Assembly: GCA_015061625.1 (NCBI GenBank)
Contig: SUWG01000018.1
Coordinates: forward strand, 1-53,313
Direction of reading: 5' to 3'
Length of the DNA: 53,313 nt
DNA from: Lentisphaerota bacterium
GTDB lineage: Bacteria; Verrucomicrobiota; Lentisphaeria; Victivallales; Victivallaceae
The notes under the pieces were generated by a model. It saw nothing but the letters and a program-made list of their open reading frames with translations, ran no database searches and was not told where the DNA came from. Position 1 is the stretch's first letter, and the number at the start of each line of letters is the position of its first letter. A program made the translations under genes and the position numbers. This document shows positions 28,586 to 37,210 of the stretch, piece by piece.

Positions 28586-31532
28586 ACTCGCTCCGCTGCC
28601 GGTGTGGCGCGACCCCCGCGGCGAAGCTCTGGTACGGCAGGCGGATGCCGTCTGCGGAATCAAACTTGATGATGTCTACACCCGCGATGTCTTTACTCTC
28701 GTCGCCGACTGCACCGATGCCGAAGCGGCAAAAATCGCTGCTCTGCTCTACAACCCGGTGCTGCAGATGTGGAGATGCGGCAACGATAAATCAGAAAATT
28801 TCACCACCGCCAAAAATTGCGACTACCTCATCCGCATCGGATTCAAACCGGGTGTGACCGATAACGTCAGCCGGACTTTCCGCACCGCCGCCGCCGATAT
28901 TCTCGGCCGCAAACTGCGCGAAGATGAATACGTTTTCTCTTCCACGGAATATCTCATTTCCGGTAAGATCGCCAAAAGCGATGCCGAAACCATCGGTACT
29001 AAACTGCTCGCCAATGAGTTGATCCAGAGTTCCCTCGTCCTCGACGGCAAAGAGAGCGAAAATGTGCCGGACAACCTGCCCTACATGAATGCTTCCGACA
29101 AAGTTCAGGTCAATAAATACAACCTCGAAGTCTCCGACGAAGAACTCATCGAAATCAGCAAAAAAGGCATCCTCGCATTGAGTCTGGAAGAGATGAAATC
29201 CATCCAGAACTACTTCCGCAACGCCAAAGGCCGGGAAGAATTCGGTCTGGATGCCAACCCGACTGACGTGGAAATGGAAGTCCTCGCCCAAACCTGGAGC
29301 GAACACTGCAAACACAAAATTTTCAGCGCACAGATCGATTACGAAAACAGCGAAACCGGCGAAAAGCAGAATATCGACTCCTGCTACAAAACCTTTATCA
29401 AAGACAGCACCAAAGAGATCGCCGGTAAAGTAGACTGGCTGGTTTCCGTTTTCAAAGATAACGCCGGCGTGATCGACTTCAACGACAAATGCGATATCGC
29501 CTACAAAGTAGAAACTCACAACAGCCCCTCTGCCCTCGACCCTTACGGCGGTGCCATGACCGGTATCGTCGGCGTGAACCGCGACCCCATGGGAACCGGT
29601 CAGGGCGCAGAATTGCTCATCAACGTCTGGGGTTACTGCCTCGGTTCGCCTTTCACCGATGAAAGCAACGTACCCGAAGGTCTGCTCCACCCCCGCCGTC
29701 TGCGTGACGGTGTCCACAAAGGTGTTATCGACGGCGGCAACCAGAGCGGTATCCCCTACGGCAACGGCTGGGAATATTTTGATGACCGCTACATCGGCAA
29801 ACCGCTGGTCTACTGCGGCACAGTCGGCAAACTGCCCAAAACCGTCAACGGTGTACCCGGCAGTTCCAAACGCATCGAACCGGGCGACCTGATCGTCATG
29901 GGCGGCGGCAGGATCGGTAAAGACGGTATCCACGGCGCGACCTTTTCCAGTGAAGAATTGCACAAAGATTCACCGGTTCAGGCTGTTCAGATCGGCGACC
30001 CGATCACCCAGAAAAAACTTTCCGACTTCATCATGGAAGCCCGTGACCGCGGACTTTACCGCTTCATCACCGACAACGGTGCCGGAGGTCTCTCTTCCAG
30101 TGTCGGCGAAATGGCCGATGAATGCAACGGCTGCCGGATGGATCTGGCCAAAGCCCCGCTGAAATATGCCGGTATGCAGCCGTGGGAGATCCTCGTTTCC
30201 GAAGCACAGGAACGTATGAGTTTCGCCGTGCCGCCGGAAAAAATCGACGAATTCAAAAAACTCGCCGAAGAACGCGATGTGGAAGTCTCCGTCCTCGGTG
30301 AATTTACCGACAACGGCAAGTTCCATATGCTCTACAACGGCAAAACCGTCGCTTATATCGATATCGAATTCATGCATGACGGCCTGCCCAAAATGCACCT
30401 CAAAGCCACTTGGAAAACCCCCAGTTTCCCCGAACCGGAACTGGCAAACCGCGACCTTGCCGCCGATACCGAAGCTCTGATCGGCGCACTCAATATCTGT
30501 TCTGACGAATACAAAGCCCGTCAGTACGATCACGAGGTCAAAGGTTTGAGCGTGCTGAAACCTTTCGGCGGCAAAGGCCGCGATGTGGCCGCCGATGCCA
30601 CTGTCACCATGGTCGAACCTTTGAGCAAAGACGGCGTCATCCTCGCATCAGCGATCCTGCCGCGTTACAGCGATATCGACACCTACCACATGGCGGCAAG
30701 CTGTATCGATCTGGCGGTGCGCCGGGTCATCGCCGTCGGCGGTGATCTCAAGATGATCGCCGGTCTGGATAACTTCTGCTGGCCCGACCCGGTCAAGAGC
30801 GAAAAAACTCCCGATGGCGAATACAAACTCGCCCAGCTCGTCCGTGCCAATCAGGCGATCTACGATTACACCAGAAAGTATCTTGTTCCCTGTATTTCCG
30901 GTAAGGACTCCATGAAAAACGATTCCACCAGAGGCGGCAGAAAGATCTCCATCCCCCCGTCACTGCTTTTCAGCGTGATCTCCCGGCTGGATGATGTTTC
31001 CCGTGCCGTTTCCTTTGACACCAAACAGGCCGGTGATACCGTCTATGTTATCGGTATGACCAAACCGGAACTCGGCGGTTCGGAGTATTTCAATATGCTC
31101 GGCTTTACCGGCAACAATGTGCCGAAAGTCGATGCCGATTACTCCATTGATATCTGCAACCGGGTGAGCAAAGCCACCAAAGCGGAATTGGTCAATTCTC
31201 TGATCACCCCTGCCCTCGGCGGTATCGGTATCGCGCTGGTGAAAAGTGCCATGGCCGGCCGGCTGGGTATGGATATCGATCTGGATAAGATCCCCTGTGA
31301 AAACTGTTCGGCTCTGGAGGCGTGGTTCTCCGAATCCAACAGTCGTTTTATCGCCACGGTTCCGGAGAAAAACCGGGCAGCATTTGAAGCAATTTTCGAT
31401 GGCGTCCCCTGCGCCGCCATCGGTACGGTCACAGCCGATAAGTATCTCAAGGTAACCGAAAGAGGAGCCGGTTGCAAACTTGAGTTGGATACGCTGTTGA
31501 GCAACTATAAGAAAACGCTCGATCGCGTATAA
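28566..31532 (+). CDS. purL: Phosphoribosylformylglycinamidine synthase, fused PurS-PurL form
   Basis: This 988-residue protein catalyses the ATP-dependent conversion of FGAR to FGAM in purine synthesis. The ATG at 28566 (GAGG about 11 nt upstream) is used; the frame is open upstream. Residues 1 to about 180 look like a duplicated PurS-type segment (YRIELAPLPVWRDPRGEAL, then IRIGFKPGVTDNV). The PurL body follows: LAQTWSEHCKHKIF with the active-site His, KVETHNSPSALDPYGGAMTGIVGVNRD, GGGRIGKDGIHGATFSS, FITDNGAGGLSSSVGEMAD and CISGKDSMKND. The glutaminase domain of the 1300-residue E. coli enzyme is absent, so a separate PurQ elsewhere must supply ammonia. Confidence 0.92.
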   Translation: MKNYRIELAPLPVWRDPRGEALVRQADAVCGIKLDDVYTRDVFTLVADCTDAEAAKIAALLYNPVLQMWRCGNDKSENFTTAKNCDYLIRIGFKPGVTDNVSRTFRTAAADILGRKLREDEYVFSSTEYLISGKIAKSDAETIGTKLLANELIQSSLVLDGKESENVPDNLPYMNASDKVQVNKYNLEVSDEELIEISKKGILALSLEEMKSIQNYFRNAKGREEFGLDANPTDVEMEVLAQTWSEHCKHKIFSAQIDYENSETGEKQNIDSCYKTFIKDSTKEIAGKVDWLVSVFKDNAGVIDFNDKCDIAYKVETHNSPSALDPYGGAMTGIVGVNRDPMGTGQGAELLINVWGYCLGSPFTDESNVPEGLLHPRRLRDGVHKGVIDGGNQSGIPYGNGWEYFDDRYIGKPLVYCGTVGKLPKTVNGVPGSSKRIEPGDLIVMGGGRIGKDGIHGATFSSEELHKDSPVQAVQIGDPITQKKLSDFIMEARDRGLYRFITDNGAGGLSSSVGEMADECNGCRMDLAKAPLKYAGMQPWEILVSEAQERMSFAVPPEKIDEFKKLAEERDVEVSVLGEFTDNGKFHMLYNGKTVAYIDIEFMHDGLPKMHLKATWKTPSFPEPELANRDLAADTEALIGALNICSDEYKARQYDHEVKGLSVLKPFGGKGRDVAADATVTMVEPLSKDGVILASAILPRYSDIDTYHMAASCIDLAVRRVIAVGGDLKMIAGLDNFCWPDPVKSEKTPDGEYKLAQLVRANQAIYDYTRKYLVPCISGKDSMKNDSTRGGRKISIPPSLLFSVISRLDDVSRAVSFDTKQAGDTVYVIGMTKPELGGSEYFNMLGFTGNNVPKVDADYSIDICNRVSKATKAELVNSLITPALGGIGIALVKSAMAGRLGMDIDLDKIPCENCSALEAWFSESNSRFIATVPEKNRAAFEAIFDGVPCAAIGTVTADKYLKVTERGAGCKLELDTLLSNYKKTLDRV

Positions 31533-31580
31533 CCGGAAATAACCGATTCCCCATTCAGAGGAGGATGGGGGGATTTCCGG
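31533..31580 (+). terminator. Nested hairpin after purSL
   Basis: Outer arms CCGGAAAT (31533-31540) and ATTTCCGG (31573-31580) and inner arms CCCCAT (31549-31554) and ATGGGG (31565-31570). No T-run follows, so it may be a processing or stabilising hairpin and not a terminator. Confidence 0.45.
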
Positions 31581-31588
31581 CAAACCAC

Positions 31589-31676
31589 AGAAGCAGCAAC
31601 CGGAATCGGAGAAAAAGCAGATTGCAGTTATTTCAACTGAAAATCCGACTTTTCAGAATGGTTCCGGTTGGCTTCT
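31589..31676 (+). promoter_or_regulatory. Structured leader directly before the sigma-factor gene
   Basis: AGAAGC (31589-31594) pairs with GCTTCT (31671-31676) and AACCGGAA (31598-31605) with TTCCGGTT (31662-31669), closing a domain. Inside, CTGAAAA (31637-31643) pairs with TTTTCAG (31650-31656), and a competing CAGTT/AACTG pairing (31625-31639) shares three bases with it. The domain ends a few bases before the AGAGGAGAG ribosome site. Confidence 0.5.
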
Positions 31677-31697
31677 GACAGACAGAGGAGAGTGACG

Positions 31698-32435
31698 ATG
31701 GCACAAGAGGAGAATCGTCGCAACCTTGAAGCGGAGGCCCTGATCCGGGATAACATGAGGCTGGTCTTGAAGATCGCCAATGATTTCCTCGGCCGGGGAC
31801 TGCCATGGGATGACCTCGTTTCCGAAGGAAACCGGGGTCTGGTTATTGCCGCCCACCGCTTCAACCCGGATTTGGGAGCAAAATTCAGCACTTACAGCGC
31901 GTGGTGGATCAAACAGGCGATCCGTCAGGCTTTAGCTGAACAAACCCAAACGATCCGTGTTCCGGTCGGAACACAACTCAATTCGCGCCGGATAAAACGT
32001 TCCGTGCGCAAACTGACTCTCGAATTGCAACGGGAGCCGACCAATGAAGAAGTAGCCGCCGATGCGCAAGTATCAATGGCCACTGTGGAAAGATTGCGCA
32101 ACACCCGTCAGGTGGATATGCAGTCGCTCAATGAATTGGTCGGCAATGAAGAATCTGACGGCGTGGAACTGTTGGATTTTTTTGCCGACGAAGGCACCGA
32201 TCCCCCCGATCAAAGCCTGATCCAACTGGAGGATATTGAACAGTTGCTCCAGTTGCTTGATGGTCTGCCGCCCAAAGAAAAACAGGTTTTAAAACTGCGT
32301 TTCGGCATGGATGGCTCCCCTTTGATGACTTTGGAAGATGTCGGCAAAATGCTCCAATGTACCAGTGAAAGAGTGCGGCAGATCCAGAATCAGGCCCTGA
32401 AGCGTTTGCATAAACAAATGCTGGAAAACGCCTGA
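31698..32435 (+). CDS. Sigma-70 family RNA polymerase sigma factor (group 2-like)
   Basis: This 245-residue protein starts at the ATG at 31698 (AGAGGAGAG, 8 nt upstream). It has regions 2, 3 and 4 but no region 1. Region 2: LIRDNMRLVLKIANDFLGRG, DLVSEGNRGLVIAAHRFNP and FSTYSAWWIKQAIRQAL (core binding and -10 melting). Region 3: IRVPVGTQLNSRRIKRSVRKL. Region 4: LPPKEKQVLKLRFG and TLEDVGKMLQCTSERVRQIQNQALKRL (helix-turn-helix for -35). It is shorter than the housekeeping factor, so it is more likely an RpoS/RpoH-like alternative factor. The structured leader points to post-transcriptional control. Confidence 0.9.
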   Translation: MAQEENRRNLEAEALIRDNMRLVLKIANDFLGRGLPWDDLVSEGNRGLVIAAHRFNPDLGAKFSTYSAWWIKQAIRQALAEQTQTIRVPVGTQLNSRRIKRSVRKLTLELQREPTNEEVAADAQVSMATVERLRNTRQVDMQSLNELVGNEESDGVELLDFFADEGTDPPDQSLIQLEDIEQLLQLLDGLPPKEKQVLKLRFGMDGSPLMTLEDVGKMLQCTSERVRQIQNQALKRLHKQMLENA

Positions 32436-32477
32436 AATGCGATAGCAATCACCAAGCTGTTGCAAAATCGTTTTTGC

Positions 32478-32518
32478 GAAAGAAGATGCCTTTTGGAAAA
32501 AAGGTTATCTTCTTTCGT
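32478..32518. terminator. Hairpin between the sigma-factor and kinase-like genes
   Basis: CGAAAGAAGAT (32478-32488) and ATCTTCTTTCG (32508-32518) form a perfect 11-bp stem with an inner CCTTTT/AAAAGG stem. It lies between convergent genes. There is no clear T-run. Confidence 0.55.
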
Positions 32519-32555
32519 CCCCCATCTTCCAAAAACTTTTACCGCAGTTCCAAAA

Positions 32556-33386
32556 TCAATGCATGAATGGCGGGATCCGGTTGGCGACATCACGCAAAAC
32601 AACCGTCAACTCGTTATTCACCGCATTTACCCCCGGCAGTTTGCTGACGATCTCTTCAGCATGGCGGCTGGCCGCCGCACTCGGCACAGTACCACGCAAG
32701 GTGACTGTGCCGCTCTCATCGCAGACAACTTCTGGAAAATGCAACTGCAACTCCTTTACCGCAAACAACGTATGCTTGATGATCTGTGACTGGAGAACCA
32801 ACTGCAATTCCGCCTTGCGGGTATCACTGTGCGTGGAGGGCAGCAACGGATAGAGCAATTCGGCAAGTTCTTCCATGGAAATTGTTTCCATATTGATCAC
32901 CAAATCATAATTTTGCGGATCACGCCAGCTTTTTCCGTAATAATAATCACAGAATTTCTCTCTGGCAGAGTCGCTCTGACGAACCATCTTTGCCGCTTCA
33001 TGATCGGAAATACTGTACTCTTTTGCCACCTGACCGATACGGAAATCTTCCGGAGCGATCAACCGCACCCGCAAGCACTCGACCATGCCGGAGAGCAGAA
33101 AATTTCCTCCTCTGCCGATCACGGCGATATCATCCTGCAAAAGTTCCTGTAAAATCGCCGTCCGCAATGTTTCCCAGTAATACTCCGCAGAATTGGTCAT
33201 ACTGCTGACGATTCCCGGTTTACACTCATCAAATTTGGCAAGAAAATCACGCTCGATCCCCAATTCGGCAAAGCGTTTTTCCAAAGTGGCTTTGCTGACA
33301 CAGTGCAGTTTCAATGTGTTGCACAAAGTCAATTCTTCGCCGCGGACAATCGCGCCCAACTCTCTGGCAATCGTTAAAACAGCCAT
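32556..33386 (-). CDS. Cytidylate-kinase-like domain fused to a BON domain
   Basis: This 276-residue protein starts at the ATG at 33386 (GAGGAGG at 6 nt). Residues 1 to about 190 match the cytidylate-kinase-like family: VLTIARELG, DDIAVIGRGGNFLL (a strand-turn typical of the family), CLRVRLIAPEDFRIGQVA and KFCDYYYGKSWRDPQNYDLVINME. The expected glycine-rich P-loop after the first strand (GSGG in relatives) reads GAIVRGEE, so nucleotide binding may be lost. Residues about 210-270 (CDESGTVTLRGTVPSAAASRHAEEI, then LPGVNAVNNEL) form a BON domain, which binds phospholipid or other ligands. The combination is unusual and its role is not known. Confidence 0.75.
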   Translation of the reverse strand: MAVLTIARELGAIVRGEELTLCNTLKLHCVSKATLEKRFAELGIERDFLAKFDECKPGIVSSMTNSAEYYWETLRTAILQELLQDDIAVIGRGGNFLLSGMVECLRVRLIAPEDFRIGQVAKEYSISDHEAAKMVRQSDSAREKFCDYYYGKSWRDPQNYDLVINMETISMEELAELLYPLLPSTHSDTRKAELQLVLQSQIIKHTLFAVKELQLHFPEVVCDESGTVTLRGTVPSAAASRHAEEIVSKLPGVNAVNNELTVVLRDVANRIPPFMH

Positions 33387-33488
33387 AGACACCTCCTCTG
33401 ATAAGCGGGCAACCGCCGGTGCGATCACCCATCCCTTGAGATTCATGCTCCATTACACCCTTTTAGAGGATGATCCGTATGCAGTGGA

Positions 33489-33517
33489 AATATACTATAT
33501 TTTTACTGAAATTGCAA
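33489..33517 (-). promoter_or_regulatory. Promoter of the kinase-like/BON gene
   Basis: Minus strand: TTGCAA (33517-33512), 17 bp, TATATT (33494-33489). Confidence 0.65.
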
Positions 33518-33536
33518 GAGTCTGCCTGAAAAAAAT

Positions 33537-33565
33537 TTGTTTTTTCTCTCCGGGGGATGTATTTT
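33537..33565 (+). promoter_or_regulatory. Probable promoter of the nitrilase-GDPD operon
   Basis: TTGTTT (33537-33542), 17 bp, TATTTT (33560-33565), 41 bp before the ATG at 33607. Confidence 0.5.
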
Positions 33566-33606
33566 AAGAGTGTTACTATTCAAGTCAAGTAATGTTGAGG
33601 TTTACT

Positions 33607-35199
33607 ATGAAACTTTGTGCCATACAAATTCCTTATGCCCACTCGACAGCCGATGCGGCTGATTCGGTAAATTTTCTTATCCGGGAACTCAATGCATGTG
33701 ATGATTCCTGTGACCTTATCCTCACTCCGGAATACTCCAATTTACCGGCGGCTTTCCCGCTTGAAGAAGGCAGAGAATTCGTCCGGCTCCACACACCGTC
33801 TCTGATCGATGCCGCCATTGCCGCCGCCAGACGGTGCAATGCCGTGGTCGCGGTGAATTATCTCTGTGAGATTGCCCCCGGCTGTTTCCGCAATACCACC
33901 AGAGTTTTTGACCGGCAGGGCAATATCGCCGGGGACTTCTACAAACAACATCTGCCCAATTCTGAAAAACGCGGCGTTCAGCCGGATTACGAATATACCA
34001 AAACCTTTGCGCCGCCCACGATCGTGGAAGTTGACGGCATCCGCCTCGGTTTCCTCATCTGTTACGATACCTACTTCACAGAATACATCGCCCATCTGGG
34101 CTACTGCAAACCGGACTTGATCCTCGTTTCCAGTTTCCAGCGCGGCGAAAGACAGGATATTCTGGAAATGCTTAATACCTCTCTGGCTTTCAACTGCAAC
34201 GCCTTTGTGCTGCGCGCCTCGGTTTCCATGGGAGCAGATGCCGACGTCGGCGGTATGAGCATGGTGGTCGATCCGGAAGGCCGTATCCTCACCAAATACG
34301 GCAATAAAACCGGCCGCATGATACAGGAAGTGGGCGACATCCACTACAAATATATGCGTACCAACAGTTTTGGCGGCGCAAAAATTTCCAATTACCAATT
34401 TGTCACCCAGGGTCGTACCACCTGGAGTTACCGGCCGACCGGCAGTATGACCGTGTTAGCGGAAAAAGAGATGCCCTACCCCCGCATCTGCGCTCACCGG
34501 GGTTGGCCGTATGCCATGCCGGAAAATACCCTGCCCTCATTCGGTGCAGCGATCGCTCTGGGCGCACAGGAGATCGAAATGGATATCCGGTTTACCGCCG
34601 ATGGTATTCCGGTGGTCAGCCATGACCCGGTGCTGGAAAGAGTTTCCGACGGCTGCGGTCTGGTGGAAAATCACACGCTGGAACAGTTGCGTGCTTTGGA
34701 TTTCGGTATAAAACACGGCTCTCAATTTGCCGGAGTGAAAATCGCAACTTTTGAAGAAGTCCTCGCCAAATTTGCCCGCCATGCCATCATCAATCTGCAC
34801 TTGAAATCGGTCGATGAAAATGGCACTTATCCGGAAGAGCAGATGCAGAAAATCGTCGATCTGCTGACCAGATATGACCAACTGGAACACGTCTACTTCA
34901 TGGGTTCTGCCGATGTGATGGCCTGCGCCTTGAAAATCGCTCCGCAAATTCCCCGCTGTATGGCCTGTTTCCCCGAACCGGGAAAAATATTGGAACGCGC
35001 AGTAAAATATCAGTGCAGCAAAGTCCAGTTTTTCGCCACAGAATTGAAAGACGGGCAAATCGAAAAAGCACACCAAATGGGATTGAAATGCAACCTCTTT
35101 TTCTCCGATGATCCGATCGCCGCCGGAAAATATTTCGCCGCCGGCATCGATACCATTTTAACCAATGATTGTCTGCATATTTTACCTCTGATCAAATAA
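33607..35199 (+). CDS. Nitrilase-family amidohydrolase fused to glycerophosphodiester phosphodiesterase
   Basis: This 530-residue protein joins two enzymes. Residues 1 to about 280 form a carbon-nitrogen hydrolase with the catalytic triad in place: Glu42 in LTPEYSN, Lys113 in FYKQHLP, and Cys152 in GFLICYDTYF. Residues about 290-530 form a GDPD barrel: CAHRGWPYAMPENTLPSF (catalytic His, Arg and the PENT loop), EIEMDI (metal-binding Glu and Asp) and VSHDPVLERV (second His). GDPDs release glycerol 3-phosphate from deacylated lipids. The amide substrate is unknown. The ATG at 33607 has GAGG at 6 nt. The gene leads a three-gene operon with a sialate esterase (22 bp) and glycerate kinase. Both halves look active. 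Confidence 0.85.
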   Translation: MKLCAIQIPYAHSTADAADSVNFLIRELNACDDSCDLILTPEYSNLPAAFPLEEGREFVRLHTPSLIDAAIAAARRCNAVVAVNYLCEIAPGCFRNTTRVFDRQGNIAGDFYKQHLPNSEKRGVQPDYEYTKTFAPPTIVEVDGIRLGFLICYDTYFTEYIAHLGYCKPDLILVSSFQRGERQDILEMLNTSLAFNCNAFVLRASVSMGADADVGGMSMVVDPEGRILTKYGNKTGRMIQEVGDIHYKYMRTNSFGGAKISNYQFVTQGRTTWSYRPTGSMTVLAEKEMPYPRICAHRGWPYAMPENTLPSFGAAIALGAQEIEMDIRFTADGIPVVSHDPVLERVSDGCGLVENHTLEQLRALDFGIKHGSQFAGVKIATFEEVLAKFARHAIINLHLKSVDENGTYPEEQMQKIVDLLTRYDQLEHVYFMGSADVMACALKIAPQIPRCMACFPEPGKILERAVKYQCSKVQFFATELKDGQIEKAHQMGLKCNLFFSDDPIAAGKYFAAGIDTILTNDCLHILPLIK

Positions 35200-35221
35200 A
35201 TCTGTTTAAGGAACAACTGTT

Positions 35222-37195
35222 ATGATTTTAGCGTCACTTTTTCAGGATGGTGCAATTCTGCAACGTGATATGGATATCCCCGTCTGGGGCAAAACCGACC
35301 CGGAAACACTGGTCAAAGTCACCCTCGACGGTGAAACTTCCATGACCAGAAGTTCCGCCGACGGCAAGTTCATCGCCTACTTGCACTCCCACGCCGCCGG
35401 AGGCCCTTATGAATTGACCGTTTCCGCTCCGGCAACCGGTAAATCCATCACCTTGAAAGATATCCTTGTCGGCGAAGTCTGGCTGGCTTCCGGACAATCC
35501 AACATGGAGTATCTGCTCGGTTCCGACTGGAGGATCGCCGATGAGAACGGCGACTTGCCGGAAGGTGAAGTTTTAGGCAGAATTCAGGAACAGCAATTCA
35601 ACGACATGGTCATCGATCCCGACAACTTCCGCTTTTTTACCGTGGAAAAGAAAGCCTCTTGCGCCATGGAGGAGCATTGCCACGGTTCATGGCGAAAGAT
35701 GAATACCGTAAATTCCGCAGATGCTTCTGCCGTCGCCGCATGGTTCGCTCTGGGGTTGCAAATGCACCTCGATATCCCCGTCGGCATCATCGTATCAGCG
35801 TGGGGCGGCACGATCGCTGAAGCGTGGATGAGTTATGAAGCTCTGGCTTCCGGCAAAGAAACTGCCATGCTCGCCAAAATGATCCGCCGCAACCACTGGG
35901 TCAATAATATCTGGGAAATCGGTTCCGGCGTTGCCAGCGGGGCAATTTACGAGAAAAATCCGGCGGTCAAACCGGATCCCGGCAATACCGGTTTTGATTC
36001 GGGATATGCCGGAATCGATTTTGATGATTCATCATGGCAAACCATGAAAATCCCCGGCAGTTGGATCAATCAACACATCGCCGGAAACGGGGCCGTCTGG
36101 GTTCGCAAAAGTGTCGATATCCCGGAATCATGGGCCGGTAAAAATATTTCGCTTACCGGCGGCGCAGTCGATAAGCATGATATAACCTACTTCAACGGTC
36201 AGGAGATCGGCCGTACCGGAGAAAAATTTGATGTGACCGTTTACAATAAAAAACGGGTTTACGATATCGATCCGGCGCTGGTCACAGCCGGAAAAGCCGT
36301 CATCACCATCCGTGCCTTTTCCTTCGCCCACGATGGAGCGATCACCGGCAAATGGCGGTTGGTCAACAACGATACCACTGAATTCATCGAATTGAATGGG
36401 CCGTGGCAGGCCAAAGCGGAATACGATTGGGGCATTGTAGAAATGGGCTTTCCCGAAACCATTTTCGGACCGAATAATCCCAATACCCCCGCCATTCTCT
36501 TTGACAGCATGATCCGCCCGCTGCTGCCTTATGCATTGCGCGGTACGATCTGGTATCAGGGCGAATCCAATGCCAAATCACTGAAAAAATCCCGTGAATA
36601 CCAAAATATCCTGCAAAACATGATCGATGACTGGCGGCGCAATTTCCGCAATCCGCAAATGCCTTTCATCATGGTTCAGTTGGCCGGTTACGGCAACAAA
36701 GAAAATTTCTTCACCGACTCGCTCTGGGGGCAGTTGCGGGAATCCCAGCGGGCGATATGTCAAAATGATCCATTTACGTTCATGGCTTCTGCCATAGATA
36801 TCGGCGAAGAAACCGACATCCACCCGCAAAACAAATTCGATGTCGGCAAACGTCTGGCAATGTGCGCACTGCACCACGTTTACAACTGCAATGAAGCGAT
36901 ACCTTCCGGCCCGGAAATCGAAAAATATGAATTTTCCGGCAACACCGTGACCATATCGTTCAAATATGCCGAAGGTCTGAAAGTCGTTTCCGATGAAAAA
37001 GCCTTTTTTCTGGCCGGAAAAGATGGGGTGTTTCAGGCGGCAGGTTTGGTGGAAGTTAAAGATGAAACCGTCATACTCTCCTCGGAAAACATTGCCGAAG
37101 TAACATCGGTGAAATATGCGTGGGCCGACTTCCCGACGCCGGTGCTTTTCAACGGAGTCGATTTCCCGGCTTCTTCATTTCACATTACCAAATAG
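35222..37195 (+). CDS. Sialate O-acetylesterase-like SGNH hydrolase
   Basis: This 657-residue protein removes O-acetyl groups from sialic acids or other acetylated sugars. An N-terminal beta domain (DGAILQRDMDIPVWGKTDP) is typical. The SGNH core shows GEVWLASGQSNMEY near residue 81 (catalytic Ser), ISAWGGTIAEAWM near 195 and GTIWYQGESNA near 440, with DIGEETDIHPQNK near 528 carrying the Asp-x-x-His pair. A jelly-roll (FDDSSWQTMKIPGSW to DKHDITYFNGQEIG, about 260-330) is inserted in the core, as in many SIAE-like proteins. No signal peptide is seen, so it probably acts on imported sugars in the cytoplasm. The ribosome site is AAGGA. Confidence 0.88.
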   Translation: MILASLFQDGAILQRDMDIPVWGKTDPETLVKVTLDGETSMTRSSADGKFIAYLHSHAAGGPYELTVSAPATGKSITLKDILVGEVWLASGQSNMEYLLGSDWRIADENGDLPEGEVLGRIQEQQFNDMVIDPDNFRFFTVEKKASCAMEEHCHGSWRKMNTVNSADASAVAAWFALGLQMHLDIPVGIIVSAWGGTIAEAWMSYEALASGKETAMLAKMIRRNHWVNNIWEIGSGVASGAIYEKNPAVKPDPGNTGFDSGYAGIDFDDSSWQTMKIPGSWINQHIAGNGAVWVRKSVDIPESWAGKNISLTGGAVDKHDITYFNGQEIGRTGEKFDVTVYNKKRVYDIDPALVTAGKAVITIRAFSFAHDGAITGKWRLVNNDTTEFIELNGPWQAKAEYDWGIVEMGFPETIFGPNNPNTPAILFDSMIRPLLPYALRGTIWYQGESNAKSLKKSREYQNILQNMIDDWRRNFRNPQMPFIMVQLAGYGNKENFFTDSLWGQLRESQRAICQNDPFTFMASAIDIGEETDIHPQNKFDVGKRLAMCALHHVYNCNEAIPSGPEIEKYEFSGNTVTISFKYAEGLKVVSDEKAFFLAGKDGVFQAAGLVEVKDETVILSSENIAEVTSVKYAWADFPTPVLFNGVDFPASSFHITK

Positions 37196-37210
37196 AAACA
37201 GAGAAAAGTT

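Noticed and set aside
28791..29963. 390-codon minus-strand frame inside purSL
   Set aside because: Low-complexity Phe/Val/Gly composition typical of an antisense shadow of a GC-biased gene.
31668..31697. Upstream TTG start adding ten residues to the sigma factor
   Set aside because: It lies inside the closing stem of the structured leader; the ATG at 31698 has a clear AGAGGAGAG ribosome site.
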